Origin: Nitrososphaerota archaeon
GTDB taxonomy: Archaea; Thermoproteota; Nitrososphaeria; Nitrososphaerales; Nitrosopumilaceae
Length of the DNA stretch: 9,840 bases
Direction of reading: 5' to 3'
Assembly: GCA_030611185.1 (NCBI GenBank)
Contig: JAUWQG010000027.1
Location: 1 to 9,840, forward strand
Below the pieces are notes generated by a model. That model was not told where the DNA came from. It saw nothing but the letters and a program-made list of their open reading frames with translations, and did not search any database. The position numbers were made by a program, and so were the translations under genes. This document shows, piece after piece, positions 1 to 6,305 of this stretch (the first letter of the stretch is position 1; every line of letters begins with the position of its first letter).

Positions 1-116
1 TGGTACGCTACAAATATGGAAAATCAAAAAAACTTACTGATGCATTGGAATTTGTGGAATCAAAATACAAAGAACTTCATGGGCTTCTAGAGCCATTACA
101 AAAAGATCTCACTTAA
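1..116 (+). CDS. 3' end of an unidentified gene (partial)
   Basis: An open frame enters from the left edge (first whole codon at 3) and stops at TAA 114-116. The visible 37 residues are hydrophilic and lysine/leucine rich, with a run such as DALEFVESKYKELHGLL that would form an amphipathic helix ending in LQKDLT. No family is recognisable from so little. The last 8 bp overlap the end of the convergent minus-strand gene. The steady codon use (AAA, GAA, CTT) fits the rest of the window, and no competing frame explains this stretch, so I read it as a real C-terminus, although function and full length cannot be told. Confidence 0.55.
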   Translation, partial: VRYKYGKSKKLTDALEFVESKYKELHGLLEPLQKDLT

Positions 117-645
117 GGGGAATCCATGTATCTCCTCTGAAGATGTATTTTTTTTCTTTTGACATTACCAAATTCAGACGCCATCTGATTGATTTTGGAT
201 CGAATTTGTAAATTAATTCTAAAACATCCGAGGGTAATTTTTCTGGATCTGTATGATATGGGAGTAATTCTAAAACAAAATCAATTTTCTCTATTGCATT
301 GTCAAACCATTGCTTTTCTTCTGTATCTAAAACAAAGGAAATTTTTGGATTACCTAAAAAATTAATTTTTATTTTTATTGCATTTCCAGATCCACGACGT
401 CGCTTCATTTCTTTAAAAATAGCTTTGATTTGCTCCCATCGCTTAAATTCAAACCATTTGAAAAATTCTTCATTAAATGCAAGTGGAATATCCCAGTCAA
501 GAAAGCTCACAAAATCTTCATCGTCCGATTCAATTTCTTCTTGAGAAATAGAAAATCTTGCATTAAGATAACTATACATTACTTCAATCTCCCATGGGGA
601 AATCCCATAGTATCTGAGATTTGTTTTCAAATTATTTTCTGACAC
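109..645 (-). CDS. conserved-looking hypothetical protein, 178 aa
   Basis: I do not recognise this protein. The start is a GTG at 645-643. The frame is open only as far as a stop at about 679, and there is no upstream ATG or TTG, so GTG is the best start, with the in-frame ATG at residue 23 as the alternative. The protein is soluble and charged, with no signal peptide or membrane segment. The N-terminal third is acidic and aromatic (EIESDDEDFVSFLDWD) and is followed by a basic stretch (EMKRRRGSGNAIKIKINF) that starts a predicted beta-rich part. The last third is alternating hydrophobic helices ending in RGDTWIPLK. A TATA-like box 24 bp upstream suggests a leaderless monocistronic transcript. 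Its end overlaps the convergent partial gene by 8 bp. Function is unknown, probably lineage-specific. Confidence 0.7.
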   Translation of the reverse strand: MSENNLKTNLRYYGISPWEIEVMYSYLNARFSISQEEIESDDEDFVSFLDWDIPLAFNEEFFKWFEFKRWEQIKAIFKEMKRRRGSGNAIKIKINFLGNPKISFVLDTEEKQWFDNAIEKIDFVLELLPYHTDPEKLPSDVLELIYKFDPKSIRWRLNLVMSKEKKYIFRGDTWIPLK

Positions 646-662
646 TGATTCAAAACCATGAA

Positions 663-675
663 TTTTATAATTAAA
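663..675 (-). promoter_or_regulatory. TATA-like box of the 178-aa gene
   Basis: Read on the minus strand this is TTTAATTATAAAA, centred about 24 bp upstream of the GTG start at 645. That spacing fits an archaeal TBP/TFB promoter with transcription starting at or next to the start codon. No Shine-Dalgarno sequence lies in between. Confidence 0.4.
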
Positions 676-718
676 TCTTCAAAATTTTGGCATTTTGTAA
701 AAAATCCCAATAAAAACT

Positions 719-728
719 AAAATTATAA
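719..728 (+). promoter_or_regulatory. TATA-like box of the 108-aa gene
   Basis: AAAATTATAA is centred about 28 bp before the ATG at 752. No purine-rich ribosome binding site lies between it and the start, so a leaderless or nearly leaderless mRNA is likely. Confidence 0.4.
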
Positions 729-751
729 GGAATGAATTTTTTACCTAATCT

Positions 752-1078
752 ATGAAGAAAGAATATGTTGTAAAAAGTATTGATTCTGCACCTGATGGGG
801 CACCATACGTCGTAGTTTCTTTATCCTCTATTAAAGATCTAAAGGAAGGAGTTAATTCTCCTCAAAATCCACTTGGAGGATCCAAAGTCATGGGTTTCTC
901 AAACATGAACGATATGATGAAAGATTTGAATAAAATGTTGTCTGGAGGGGGTGGAATTGGAATGCAAGCTGGAACCACTCAATTAAAACTTGAAATGCAC
1001 GAATACAAAGAAATGGGTTTGGCCGTAGGCGATAAGGTCTTTCTAGAATTGACCAAAGAAGAGAATCTTGGTATCTAG
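752..1078 (+). CDS. small hypothetical protein with Gly-rich central linker, 108 aa
   Basis: No named family is recognised. The protein divides into three parts: a beta-type N-terminus (residues 1-28, with the strand pattern YVVKSID...APYVVVSLSS), a flexible, low-complexity middle (about 31-75) rich in Gly, Asn, Ser and Met with a four-glycine run at 65-68 and an amphipathic stretch NMNDMMKDLNKML, and a second beta-type segment (76-103) ending GLAVGDKVFLELTKEE. The GLxVGDxVxLEL pattern resembles a strand-turn-strand of a small beta barrel, so the two ends may form one barrel interrupted by the loop; this is inference. There is no signal peptide or membrane helix. It is monocistronic, with its own TATA-like box and a T-run after the stop, and convergent with the next gene 17 bp away. 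Confidence 0.75.
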   Translation: MKKEYVVKSIDSAPDGAPYVVVSLSSIKDLKEGVNSPQNPLGGSKVMGFSNMNDMMKDLNKMLSGGGGIGMQAGTTQLKLEMHEYKEMGLAVGDKVFLELTKEENLGI

Positions 1079-1081
1079 AGG

Positions 1082-1087
1082 TTTTTT
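1082..1087 (+). terminator. T-run terminator after the 108-aa gene
   Basis: Six consecutive T residues start 4 bp after the TAG stop. Archaeal RNA polymerase can terminate on U-runs without a hairpin. The 17-bp gap before the convergent gene makes termination here useful, but the run is short. Confidence 0.3.
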
Positions 1088-1095
1088 CCTGCCTT

Positions 1096-1647
1096 CTAGA
1101 TTGTATTGATATATTTCCACAAATAGAAAATACTAACCGTACTAATTACAAACATCATGGGCTTCCAAGCAAAAACTGGGAGACTAGGTGTAGAAAGCTT
1201 TACTTTGTAATTATCGAGAATTATTTGAACATTTTTTTTGATTTTGTCATGCCAAAAATTGTATTCTATCTGATATTTTTTCAGAATTTCTTCTATTTCA
1301 TATACAACAGGTGTTCTCTGAGAAAATAGATGTTGAATATAATCTCGTGAAACTTCAACTTCTGCATGAATTCCTATTAATCCCTTTTTCAAATCAACCA
1401 TTCTTACATGTATTTCCCAAGGTTTTTTCAGTTTAAGGTTCAGCCCACTTCCAATTTGATCTGGCTGTTTGTGTTCAAATTTTACTTTGGTAAATCCCTC
1501 TGAGGTAAAAATTTGTAATAACTCTTCAAAATTTTTCTTAACTACAATATGAAGTTGTTCTAGTCCTTCTTTATTGTCTACATTAATTCTATGTTTCAAT
1601 CCATCAAGAAATGACACTGTTTTTGGATAACTTGTCATATACTCCAT
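1096..1647 (-). CDS. hypothetical protein with C-terminal membrane anchor, 183 aa
   Basis: I do not recognise the family. I chose the ATG at 1647 because a TATA-like box lies 28 bp upstream of it. A TTG at 1659 would add four residues, and a second ATG at 1638 would remove three. The body is soluble and mixed alpha/beta: a helix around residues 25-50, then strands (e.g. VKFEHKQ, LNLKLKKPWEIHVRMVDL, LIGIHAEVEVSRDYIQHL), then a helix-rich part with many lysines (about 115-150). Residues about 160-180 are a single hydrophobic helix (MMFVISTVSIFYLW) followed by only KYINTI, so the protein looks tail-anchored with its bulk in the cytoplasm. The basic residues before the helix (KVKL, WKP) fit an inside orientation. 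It follows cofE on the same strand after 54 bp but has its own promoter-like box, so co-regulation is uncertain. Confidence 0.7.
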   Translation of the reverse strand: MEYMTSYPKTVSFLDGLKHRINVDNKEGLEQLHIVVKKNFEELLQIFTSEGFTKVKFEHKQPDQIGSGLNLKLKKPWEIHVRMVDLKKGLIGIHAEVEVSRDYIQHLFSQRTPVVYEIEEILKKYQIEYNFWHDKIKKNVQIILDNYKVKLSTPSLPVFAWKPMMFVISTVSIFYLWKYINTI

Positions 1648-1670
1648 TGAAAGGAACAAAAGAAAACTTC

Positions 1671-1680
1671 TATTTAAAGC
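1671..1680 (-). promoter_or_regulatory. TATA-like box of the membrane-anchored hypothetical gene
   Basis: On the minus strand the sequence is GCTTTAAATA, centred about 28 bp upstream of the ATG at 1647. It supports that start over the TTG at 1659, and it suggests transcription independent of the upstream cofE gene. Confidence 0.4.
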
Positions 1681-1701
1681 AGAAGGCGTAATTACCTATT
1701 C

Positions 1702-2469
1702 TTAGGTGTTTGACAATCCTCTTACATAGACACATTGGTCTGGAGATATTGCCATTTCCGAAGGATTGATTTTTCTATCTGTTAATTGGGCTCCGGAATT
1801 TCTTACTATTGCAAAAGGTTTTGATTCTGCTCCTTCACCCATTTTGTGATTTGCTATTGTTGCAATATTATCAATTACTGCTTGAAATGTAACTTTCAAT
1901 GGATTTCCATCAAGATCCTTCTCTGACCTCATATCTAGAACAGGTTCAATTCCTGCACAAGAAATTGCAACCCCAGATGTGCCAACCCTTGCAGGCATCA
2001 AACGACTATCTACAAGAATTACTCCTATATGGATTAAAAATTTCAAAAATATCTTTCTTCTAATTTGCTCAGCTACTAAAAATGGATTTTTTGGATACAA
2101 TATGATTTGATCTTTTTTTGCATTTGATTTGTCAATTCCTCCATTTGGTGCCATAATATTTTCTGCTGAAGTTATCACAAAACCGGCAATACCGCCAAAA
2201 ATTTTATCTGTTTCTCTAAGGACTATTTCTGATATTTCTGGTTTCATCTGAAATTTATTAGAAGTCTCTAATCCTTTCTTTGACACTTTAATGTCATGGG
2301 TACTTACTATTCTTCCCTGGGAATTTGAGATGTATTTTGTGGAAATTACTAGAACATCATTTTCTTGTAAATTCATCTTGTTTCTCTCTAATGTTTCTAA
2401 GAGTGCCTCAAAAACATCAAACTTACCCTTTTTTCTTTCTGAGAGCAAGGCTGATACAGTAAGTGACAT
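1702..2469 (-). CDS. cofE: CofE-family F420-0:gamma-glutamyl ligase
   Basis: This belongs to the F420 gamma-glutamyl ligase family (PF01996 type). CofE adds L-glutamate residues to coenzyme F420-0 with GTP and divalent metal in the cytoplasm. Its 255 residues match the usual archaeal length. Recognisable parts are the N-terminal strand ENDVLVISTKYISNSQGR (36-53), APNGGIDKSN (107-116), VDSRLMPARVGTSGVAIS (153-170) with CAGIEPVLDMRS, then DLDGNPLKVTFQAVIDNIA (185-203) and GEGAESKPFAIVR (211-223). Known CofE enzymes, as I remember them, carry an SDTFGRP-type motif where this protein has DSRLMPARVGTSG, so the F420 substrate is probable but not certain. The ATG at 2469 has a TATA-like box about 28 bp upstream and no SD, and the gene is divergent from the leu operon. 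No other F420 biosynthesis gene is visible in the window. Confidence 0.85.
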   Translation of the reverse strand: MSLTVSALLSERKKGKFDVFEALLETLERNKMNLQENDVLVISTKYISNSQGRIVSTHDIKVSKKGLETSNKFQMKPEISEIVLRETDKIFGGIAGFVITSAENIMAPNGGIDKSNAKKDQIILYPKNPFLVAEQIRRKIFLKFLIHIGVILVDSRLMPARVGTSGVAISCAGIEPVLDMRSEKDLDGNPLKVTFQAVIDNIATIANHKMGEGAESKPFAIVRNSGAQLTDRKINPSEMAISPDQCVYVRGLSNT

Positions 2470-2490
2470 AATTTGTATAGAATTTCTTTT

Positions 2491-2501
2491 CTTTTTTATT
2501 C
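2491..2501 (-). promoter_or_regulatory. TATA-like box of cofE
   Basis: On the minus strand the sequence is GAATAAAAAAG, centred about 28 bp upstream of the cofE ATG, in a 73-bp divergent intergenic region shared with the leuC1 promoter. No SD sequence precedes the start codon. Confidence 0.4.
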
Positions 2502-2510
2502 TTCTGAAAA

Positions 2511-2520
2511 GCTTTTAATC
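2511..2520 (+). promoter_or_regulatory. TATA-like box of the leuCD-leuCD operon
   Basis: GCTTTTAATC is centred about 28 bp before the ATG at 2543. It partly overlaps a perfect 10-bp palindrome, AAAAGCTTTT (2507-2516), lying between the two divergent promoters. A GGGG run at 2527-2530 lies too far from the ATG to be a good SD site. Confidence 0.4.
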
Positions 2521-2542
2521 TGTAAAGGGGACTTTTTCGATT

Positions 2543-3814
2543 ATGAATATCGTGGAAAAAATTCTTGCTCGTGGATCAGGAAGAGAAAAAGTGTCTCCTG
2601 ACGATGTGATATTTGCTGACATAGACAAGGTAATGGTTCACGATGTTTCTGGCCCTGGCGTAATTAAGGTATTTGATAAATTAAGAAAACAGGGAATTAA
2701 TGTTGACAAATTATGGGATTCTTCAAAGGTATGGGTAGCTGAGGATCATTTTGTTCCTTCTGCTGAAAAAATTTCTGCTGAAAATATTGTAAAATTACAA
2801 AACTTTACAAAGAATTATGGTATTGAAAAACACTTCAAATATGGAATGGGCCAATACGGTATTTGCCATACACTATCCCACGAGGAAGCTTTGGTTTTAC
2901 CTGGCGAAGTATATGTTGGAGGTGATTCTCATACAAACACAACAGGTGCTTTAGGTGCATTTGCCTGTGGTTTAGGTCATACTGATATTGCATATGTTTT
3001 ATTGAATGGAAAGATTTGGTTCAAAGTTCCTGAAACTTTGTACTTTAAGCTTAATGGTAAACTACCCGATCATGTAATGGCAAAAGACCTAATCTTGAAA
3101 ATAATTGGAGACATAGGAACTGACGGGGGTGCATACAGAACAATGCAATTTGGAGGAAGTGGAATAGATGAAATGTCAGTTGAAAGTAGACTTACTCTTT
3201 GTAACATGACCACAGAAGCCGGGGCAAAGAATGGTATTGTAGAGCCAGATCAAAAGGTGGTAGATTATCTCACAAGTAGAGGTGCTAGTAACATTACTCT
3301 TGTTAAAGGAGATTCTGATGCAGAATATGCAAAAGTATACGAATACGAAAGTTCAGAAATGGAACCAACTGTTGCAAAACCATTCTCTCCAGATAACACG
3401 GTTGTAGTAAGAGAAGCTCCAAATGTTGATTTGGATAAATCATACATTGGTTCTTGCACTGGGGCAAAATATGAAGATCTTGAAGCTGCTGCAAAAATCC
3501 TCAAAGGAAGAAAAGTAAAGATTAGAACTGAAGTTTTACCCGCTGCTATTTCTATATACAAACGTGCAATGGAGAATGGTCTTTTGAAAATATTCTTAGA
3601 TGCTGGGGCTACAGTTGGGCCTCCAACATGTGGGGCATGTTGCGGAGCTCATATGGGAGTGTTGGCAAAAGATGAAATTTGTATTAGTACAACAAATAGA
3701 AACTTTCCAGGACGAATGGGTCATGTTGAATCTCAAACTTATCTTTCATCTCCACTTGTCGCAGCGGCATCTGCAGTCACTGGTAAAATTACTGATCCGA
3801 GGGACTTGAATTGA
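2543..3814 (+). CDS. leuC: archaeal/HacA-type 3-isopropylmalate dehydratase large subunit
   Basis: This is an aconitase-superfamily large subunit. With its small subunit it isomerises 2-isopropylmalate to 3-isopropylmalate (leucine) or acts on a related substrate such as homoaconitate or citramalate. The 423 residues match the short archaeal LeuC/HacA form rather than the ~466-residue bacterial form. The start is LAEKIL-like (NIVEKILARGSGREKVSPDD). A substrate/cluster segment VGGDSHTNTTGALGAFACG lies at 126-143. The [4Fe-4S] ligands are C305 (in IGSCTGAK), C363 and C366 (TCGACCGAHMG), with an unusual extra C367. NRNFPGRMGHVES (385-397) completes the family signature. The TTTNR-like loop and C-terminal AAASAVTG are intact, so the enzyme should be active. 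It is the first gene of the operon; its stop overlaps the next start by 4 bp. Which substrate it uses cannot be read from sequence alone. Confidence 0.9.
   Translation: MNIVEKILARGSGREKVSPDDVIFADIDKVMVHDVSGPGVIKVFDKLRKQGINVDKLWDSSKVWVAEDHFVPSAEKISAENIVKLQNFTKNYGIEKHFKYGMGQYGICHTLSHEEALVLPGEVYVGGDSHTNTTGALGAFACGLGHTDIAYVLLNGKIWFKVPETLYFKLNGKLPDHVMAKDLILKIIGDIGTDGGAYRTMQFGGSGIDEMSVESRLTLCNMTTEAGAKNGIVEPDQKVVDYLTSRGASNITLVKGDSDAEYAKVYEYESSEMEPTVAKPFSPDNTVVVREAPNVDLDKSYIGSCTGAKYEDLEAAAKILKGRKVKIRTEVLPAAISIYKRAMENGLLKIFLDAGATVGPPTCGACCGAHMGVLAKDEICISTTNRNFPGRMGHVESQTYLSSPLVAAASAVTGKITDPRDLN
3799..3804 (+). promoter_or_regulatory. Shine-Dalgarno site for leuD (first copy)
   Basis: GAGGGA lies 6 bases before the TTG at 3811 and within the end of leuC. 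It supports the non-ATG start and translational coupling of the two subunits. Confidence 0.5.
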
Positions 3815-4296
3815 AAGGAAACGTAATCAAATATCAAAGAGATAACATTGACACTGATGTAATAATTCCTGGAGAATACCTCAAAATCCATGATTATGCT
3901 GAATTGGCTACTCATGCTATGGAGGGATTAGATCCTGATTTTCATTCCAAGGTTAAAGAAGGTGATTTTATCTTATCTGGCAAAAATTTTGGTTGTGGTT
4001 CATCTAGGGAGCATGCTCCCATTGCTCTCTCCCATTCGGGAATAAAGGCAGTTCTTGCTCTTTCTTTTGCGAGAATTTTTTACAGAAATGCAGTAGATGG
4101 TGCTTTTTTGTTGCCAATAGAAATTGATGAAAATGCTTATCAAAATATCTCTGAGGGCGATGAAATTGATATTGATGTTAGCTTAAATGAAATCAAAAAT
4201 ATTACAAAAAATCAAACATACAAAATGAAACCATTTTCAGAAATTATTGGAAAAATAATAAAGGCTGGTGGTCTCTTCAAATACAAACCGGATTAG
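3811..4296 (+). CDS. leuD: archaeal-type 3-isopropylmalate dehydratase small subunit
   Basis: This is the swivelling-domain partner of the preceding large subunit. Its 161 residues are typical of archaeal LeuD/HacB. The start is a TTG overlapping the TGA of leuC (TTGA, 3811-3814) with an SD site 6 bases upstream. DNIDTDVIIPGEYLKI (11-26) is the N-terminal signature, KNFGCGSSREHAP (58-70) is the conserved loop carrying the catalytic serine region, and SFARIFYRNAVDGAFLLP (85-102) is the family core. The substrate-specificity loop reads YLKI (23-26). In Methanocaldococcus jannaschii the homoaconitase version is known as YLRT and the isopropylmalate version as YLVY, so this protein fits neither exactly. 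The basic third position is nearer the homoaconitase form, but bacterial LeuD also has Lys there, so the loop does not settle the substrate. Confidence 0.9.
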   Translation: MKGNVIKYQRDNIDTDVIIPGEYLKIHDYAELATHAMEGLDPDFHSKVKEGDFILSGKNFGCGSSREHAPIALSHSGIKAVLALSFARIFYRNAVDGAFLLPIEIDENAYQNISEGDEIDIDVSLNEIKNITKNQTYKMKPFSEIIGKIIKAGGLFKYKPD

Positions 4297-4303
4297 GATC
4301 AAA

Positions 4304-5719
4304 ATGGGGAAAACACTTTTTGAAAAAATTTGGGATTCACATATTGTTGTAGAAAAAGAAAATATCCCTTCTTTGATATATATCGACAGACATCTTGTTC
4401 ACGAAGTAACTTCGCCACAAGCTTTTGATGGATTACGAATGAATAACAGAGCAGTTAGAAGACCTGATCTAACTATTGCCACAATGGATCATAATGTCCC
4501 TACAAACGATCGAAGTTTACCCATCTTAGACCAAACATCGGCAATTCAAATTCAAACTTTGGAAAAAAATTGTAAAGATTTCGGAATTAAATTATTTGAT
4601 ATGACCAGTCCCAATCAGGGAATCGTACATGTTATTGGTCCTCAACTAGGAATCACTTTACCTGGTTCCACAATTGTTTGCGGCGATAGCCATACCTCAA
4701 CTCATGGCGCATTTGGAGCATTAGCATTTGGAATCGGTACAAGTGATGTAGAACATGTTTTAGCATCACAAACCATTTGGTTAGAAAAACCAAAATCTTT
4801 TGAAATTAAAGTGGACGGAAAAAGAAAAAATCCACATGCAGTAACTGCAAAGGATATTGTCTTGTCAATCATCAAAAACATTGGCACAGCAGGCGGAACA
4901 GGAACTGTTGTAGAATATTCTGGTGAAGGAATCACTGATCTTTCTATGGAGCAAAGAATGACAATATGCAATATGTCCATCGAAGCTGGAGCAAGAGCAG
5001 GACTTGTTTCTCCTGATGAAAAGACATTTGATTATCTTCGAAATAGGCAATATACTCCAAAAAACTATGAAAATCTTGTAGAATATTGGAAAGAACATCT
5101 CAAAACAGATCCTGATGCAAAATTCGACAAAACATTTACTCTTCATATTGACAATATTGCTCCTCAGGTAAGTTGGGGTACTAATCCTGGCATGACATGT
5201 GATGTTACTGAATCTATTCCATCTCCTGAAGATTATTCAAAAAATGATCAAAATCAGAAGAAAGCTGCTGCAAAAGCTCTTGAGTATATGGATCTCAAAC
5301 AAGGTACTCCTATCACTGAAATCAATATTGATAGGGTGTTTATTGGATCATGTACTAACGCCAGACTCGAAGATTTAGTCGAGGCCTCTAAAGTTATCAA
5401 AGGTCAAAAGGTATCTGAAAAAGTACGAGCTATGGTGGTACCGGGCTCTCAAATGGTAAAAAAACAAGCAGAAGAAATGGGAATTGATAAAATTTTTACA
5501 AATGCTAATTTTGAATGGAGAGAAGCTGGATGCAGTATGTGTTTGGGGATGAATCCTGATATTTTATCTCCAGGTGAAAGATGTGCAAGTACCTCTAATA
5601 GAAATTTTGAAGGAAGACAAGGTACTGGTGGCAGAACTCATTTAGTTAGTCCAGTTATGGCCGCAGCTGCTGCCATAGAAGGACATTTTGTTGATGTTAG
5701 GAATTTGGATTTGAATTAA
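4304..5719 (+). CDS. leuC: bacterial-type 3-isopropylmalate dehydratase large subunit
   Basis: This is a second, clearly different LeuC, 471 aa from the ATG at 4304, the size of bacterial LeuC (E. coli about 466). I chose this ATG because MGKTLFEKIWDSHIV is the usual LeuC N-terminus. An in-frame ATG at 4268 lies inside the previous gene and would add 12 residues that do not belong to the family. Signatures are IYIDRHLVHEVTSPQAFDGL (26-45), ATMDHNVPT, CGDSHTSTHGAFGALAFG (from 126) and cluster cysteines C350 (IGSCTNAR), C410 and C413 (AGCSMCLGMN), three residues offset from the E. coli ligands 347/407/410. It ends NRNFEGRQGTGGRTHLVSP and is complete. A weak AGGA site overlaps the upstream stop. 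It sits 7 bp after the archaeal-type small subunit and 1 bp before its own partner, so it belongs to the same operon. Confidence 0.93.
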   Translation: MGKTLFEKIWDSHIVVEKENIPSLIYIDRHLVHEVTSPQAFDGLRMNNRAVRRPDLTIATMDHNVPTNDRSLPILDQTSAIQIQTLEKNCKDFGIKLFDMTSPNQGIVHVIGPQLGITLPGSTIVCGDSHTSTHGAFGALAFGIGTSDVEHVLASQTIWLEKPKSFEIKVDGKRKNPHAVTAKDIVLSIIKNIGTAGGTGTVVEYSGEGITDLSMEQRMTICNMSIEAGARAGLVSPDEKTFDYLRNRQYTPKNYENLVEYWKEHLKTDPDAKFDKTFTLHIDNIAPQVSWGTNPGMTCDVTESIPSPEDYSKNDQNQKKAAAKALEYMDLKQGTPITEINIDRVFIGSCTNARLEDLVEASKVIKGQKVSEKVRAMVVPGSQMVKKQAEEMGIDKIFTNANFEWREAGCSMCLGMNPDILSPGERCASTSNRNFEGRQGTGGRTHLVSPVMAAAAAIEGHFVDVRNLDLN

Positions 5720-5720
5720 T

Positions 5721-6305
5721 ATGGAGAAATTTAAAAAAATCAAAACAATTGTTACTCCACTGGATCAGGTAAATGTAGATACTGATCAAATTGTTCCAAA
5801 ACAATTCCTAAAATTGATCCAAAAGTCTGGATTTGGAAAATATTTGTTTTTCAATTGGAGATATGATGAAAATGAAAATCAAAAAAAAGATTTTATTTTA
5901 AATGACAAAAAATATCAAAACTCTAAGATTCTTGTAACTGGTGAGAATTTTGGATGCGGCTCTAGCAGAGAGCATGCAGTATGGGCTCTACAAGATTATG
6001 GATTTTCAGTCATAATTGCGCCTTCTTTTGCAGATATTTTCTTTAGCAACTGCTTCAAAAATGGGATTTTACCAATAAAATTAGAAGAAAAGAACGTTGA
6101 AAAATTAAAACATGAATCAGGAGAATTAGAAGTAGATCTCGAAAATCAAATTTTAAAAACAAATTCTGAACAAATTTCATTTGATATTGACTCTCACAAG
6201 AAGAAAATTCTTTTAGAAGGATTGGATGATATTTCTCAAACATTACAATTTGAAGATAAAATCTCTGAATTTGAAAAACAATCTAAAATCCCATCTGTGT
6301 TATAA
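5721..6305 (+). CDS. leuD: bacterial-type 3-isopropylmalate dehydratase small subunit
   Basis: This is the small subunit matching the bacterial-type LeuC. Its 194 residues are near the ~200 of bacterial LeuD and longer than the archaeal 160-170. It opens with IVTPLDQVNVDTDQIVP and QFLKLIQKSGFGKYLF (from 28), the bacterial specificity loop and its extension. The catalytic loop is ENFGCGSSREHAVWAL (75-90), followed by IIAPSFADIFFSNCFKNGILP (98-118) with the bacterial-style F-F-S-N-C-F-K-N. The start is ATG 1 bp after the leuC stop; no good SD is visible, so translation is probably coupled. The gene ends at 6305, and its last 23 bp overlap the end of the convergent nucleotidyltransferase gene. 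Together with the preceding gene it most likely forms the classical isopropylmalate isomerase of leucine synthesis in the cytoplasm. Confidence 0.93.
   Translation: MEKFKKIKTIVTPLDQVNVDTDQIVPKQFLKLIQKSGFGKYLFFNWRYDENENQKKDFILNDKKYQNSKILVTGENFGCGSSREHAVWALQDYGFSVIIAPSFADIFFSNCFKNGILPIKLEEKNVEKLKHESGELEVDLENQILKTNSEQISFDIDSHKKKILLEGLDDISQTLQFEDKISEFEKQSKIPSVL

Noticed and set aside
299..642. Plus-strand open frames inside the 178-aa minus gene
   Set aside because: They lie opposite a longer frame with a promoter-like box, have poor composition (Ser/Arg/Phe-rich, no domain) and no start signals.
646..751. Possible small RNA or tRNA in the divergent gap
   Set aside because: The 106 bp are AT-rich with only the two promoter-like boxes; no cloverleaf, hairpin or conserved RNA box is visible.
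3265..3561. Minus-strand open frames opposite leuC
   Set aside because: The plus strand here encodes unmistakable aconitase-family residues including the cluster cysteine; the antisense frames are shadows.
4268..4303. Upstream ATG extending the bacterial-type LeuC by 12 residues
   Set aside because: The extension lies inside leuD and does not look like LeuC; the family N-terminus begins at the ATG at 4304.
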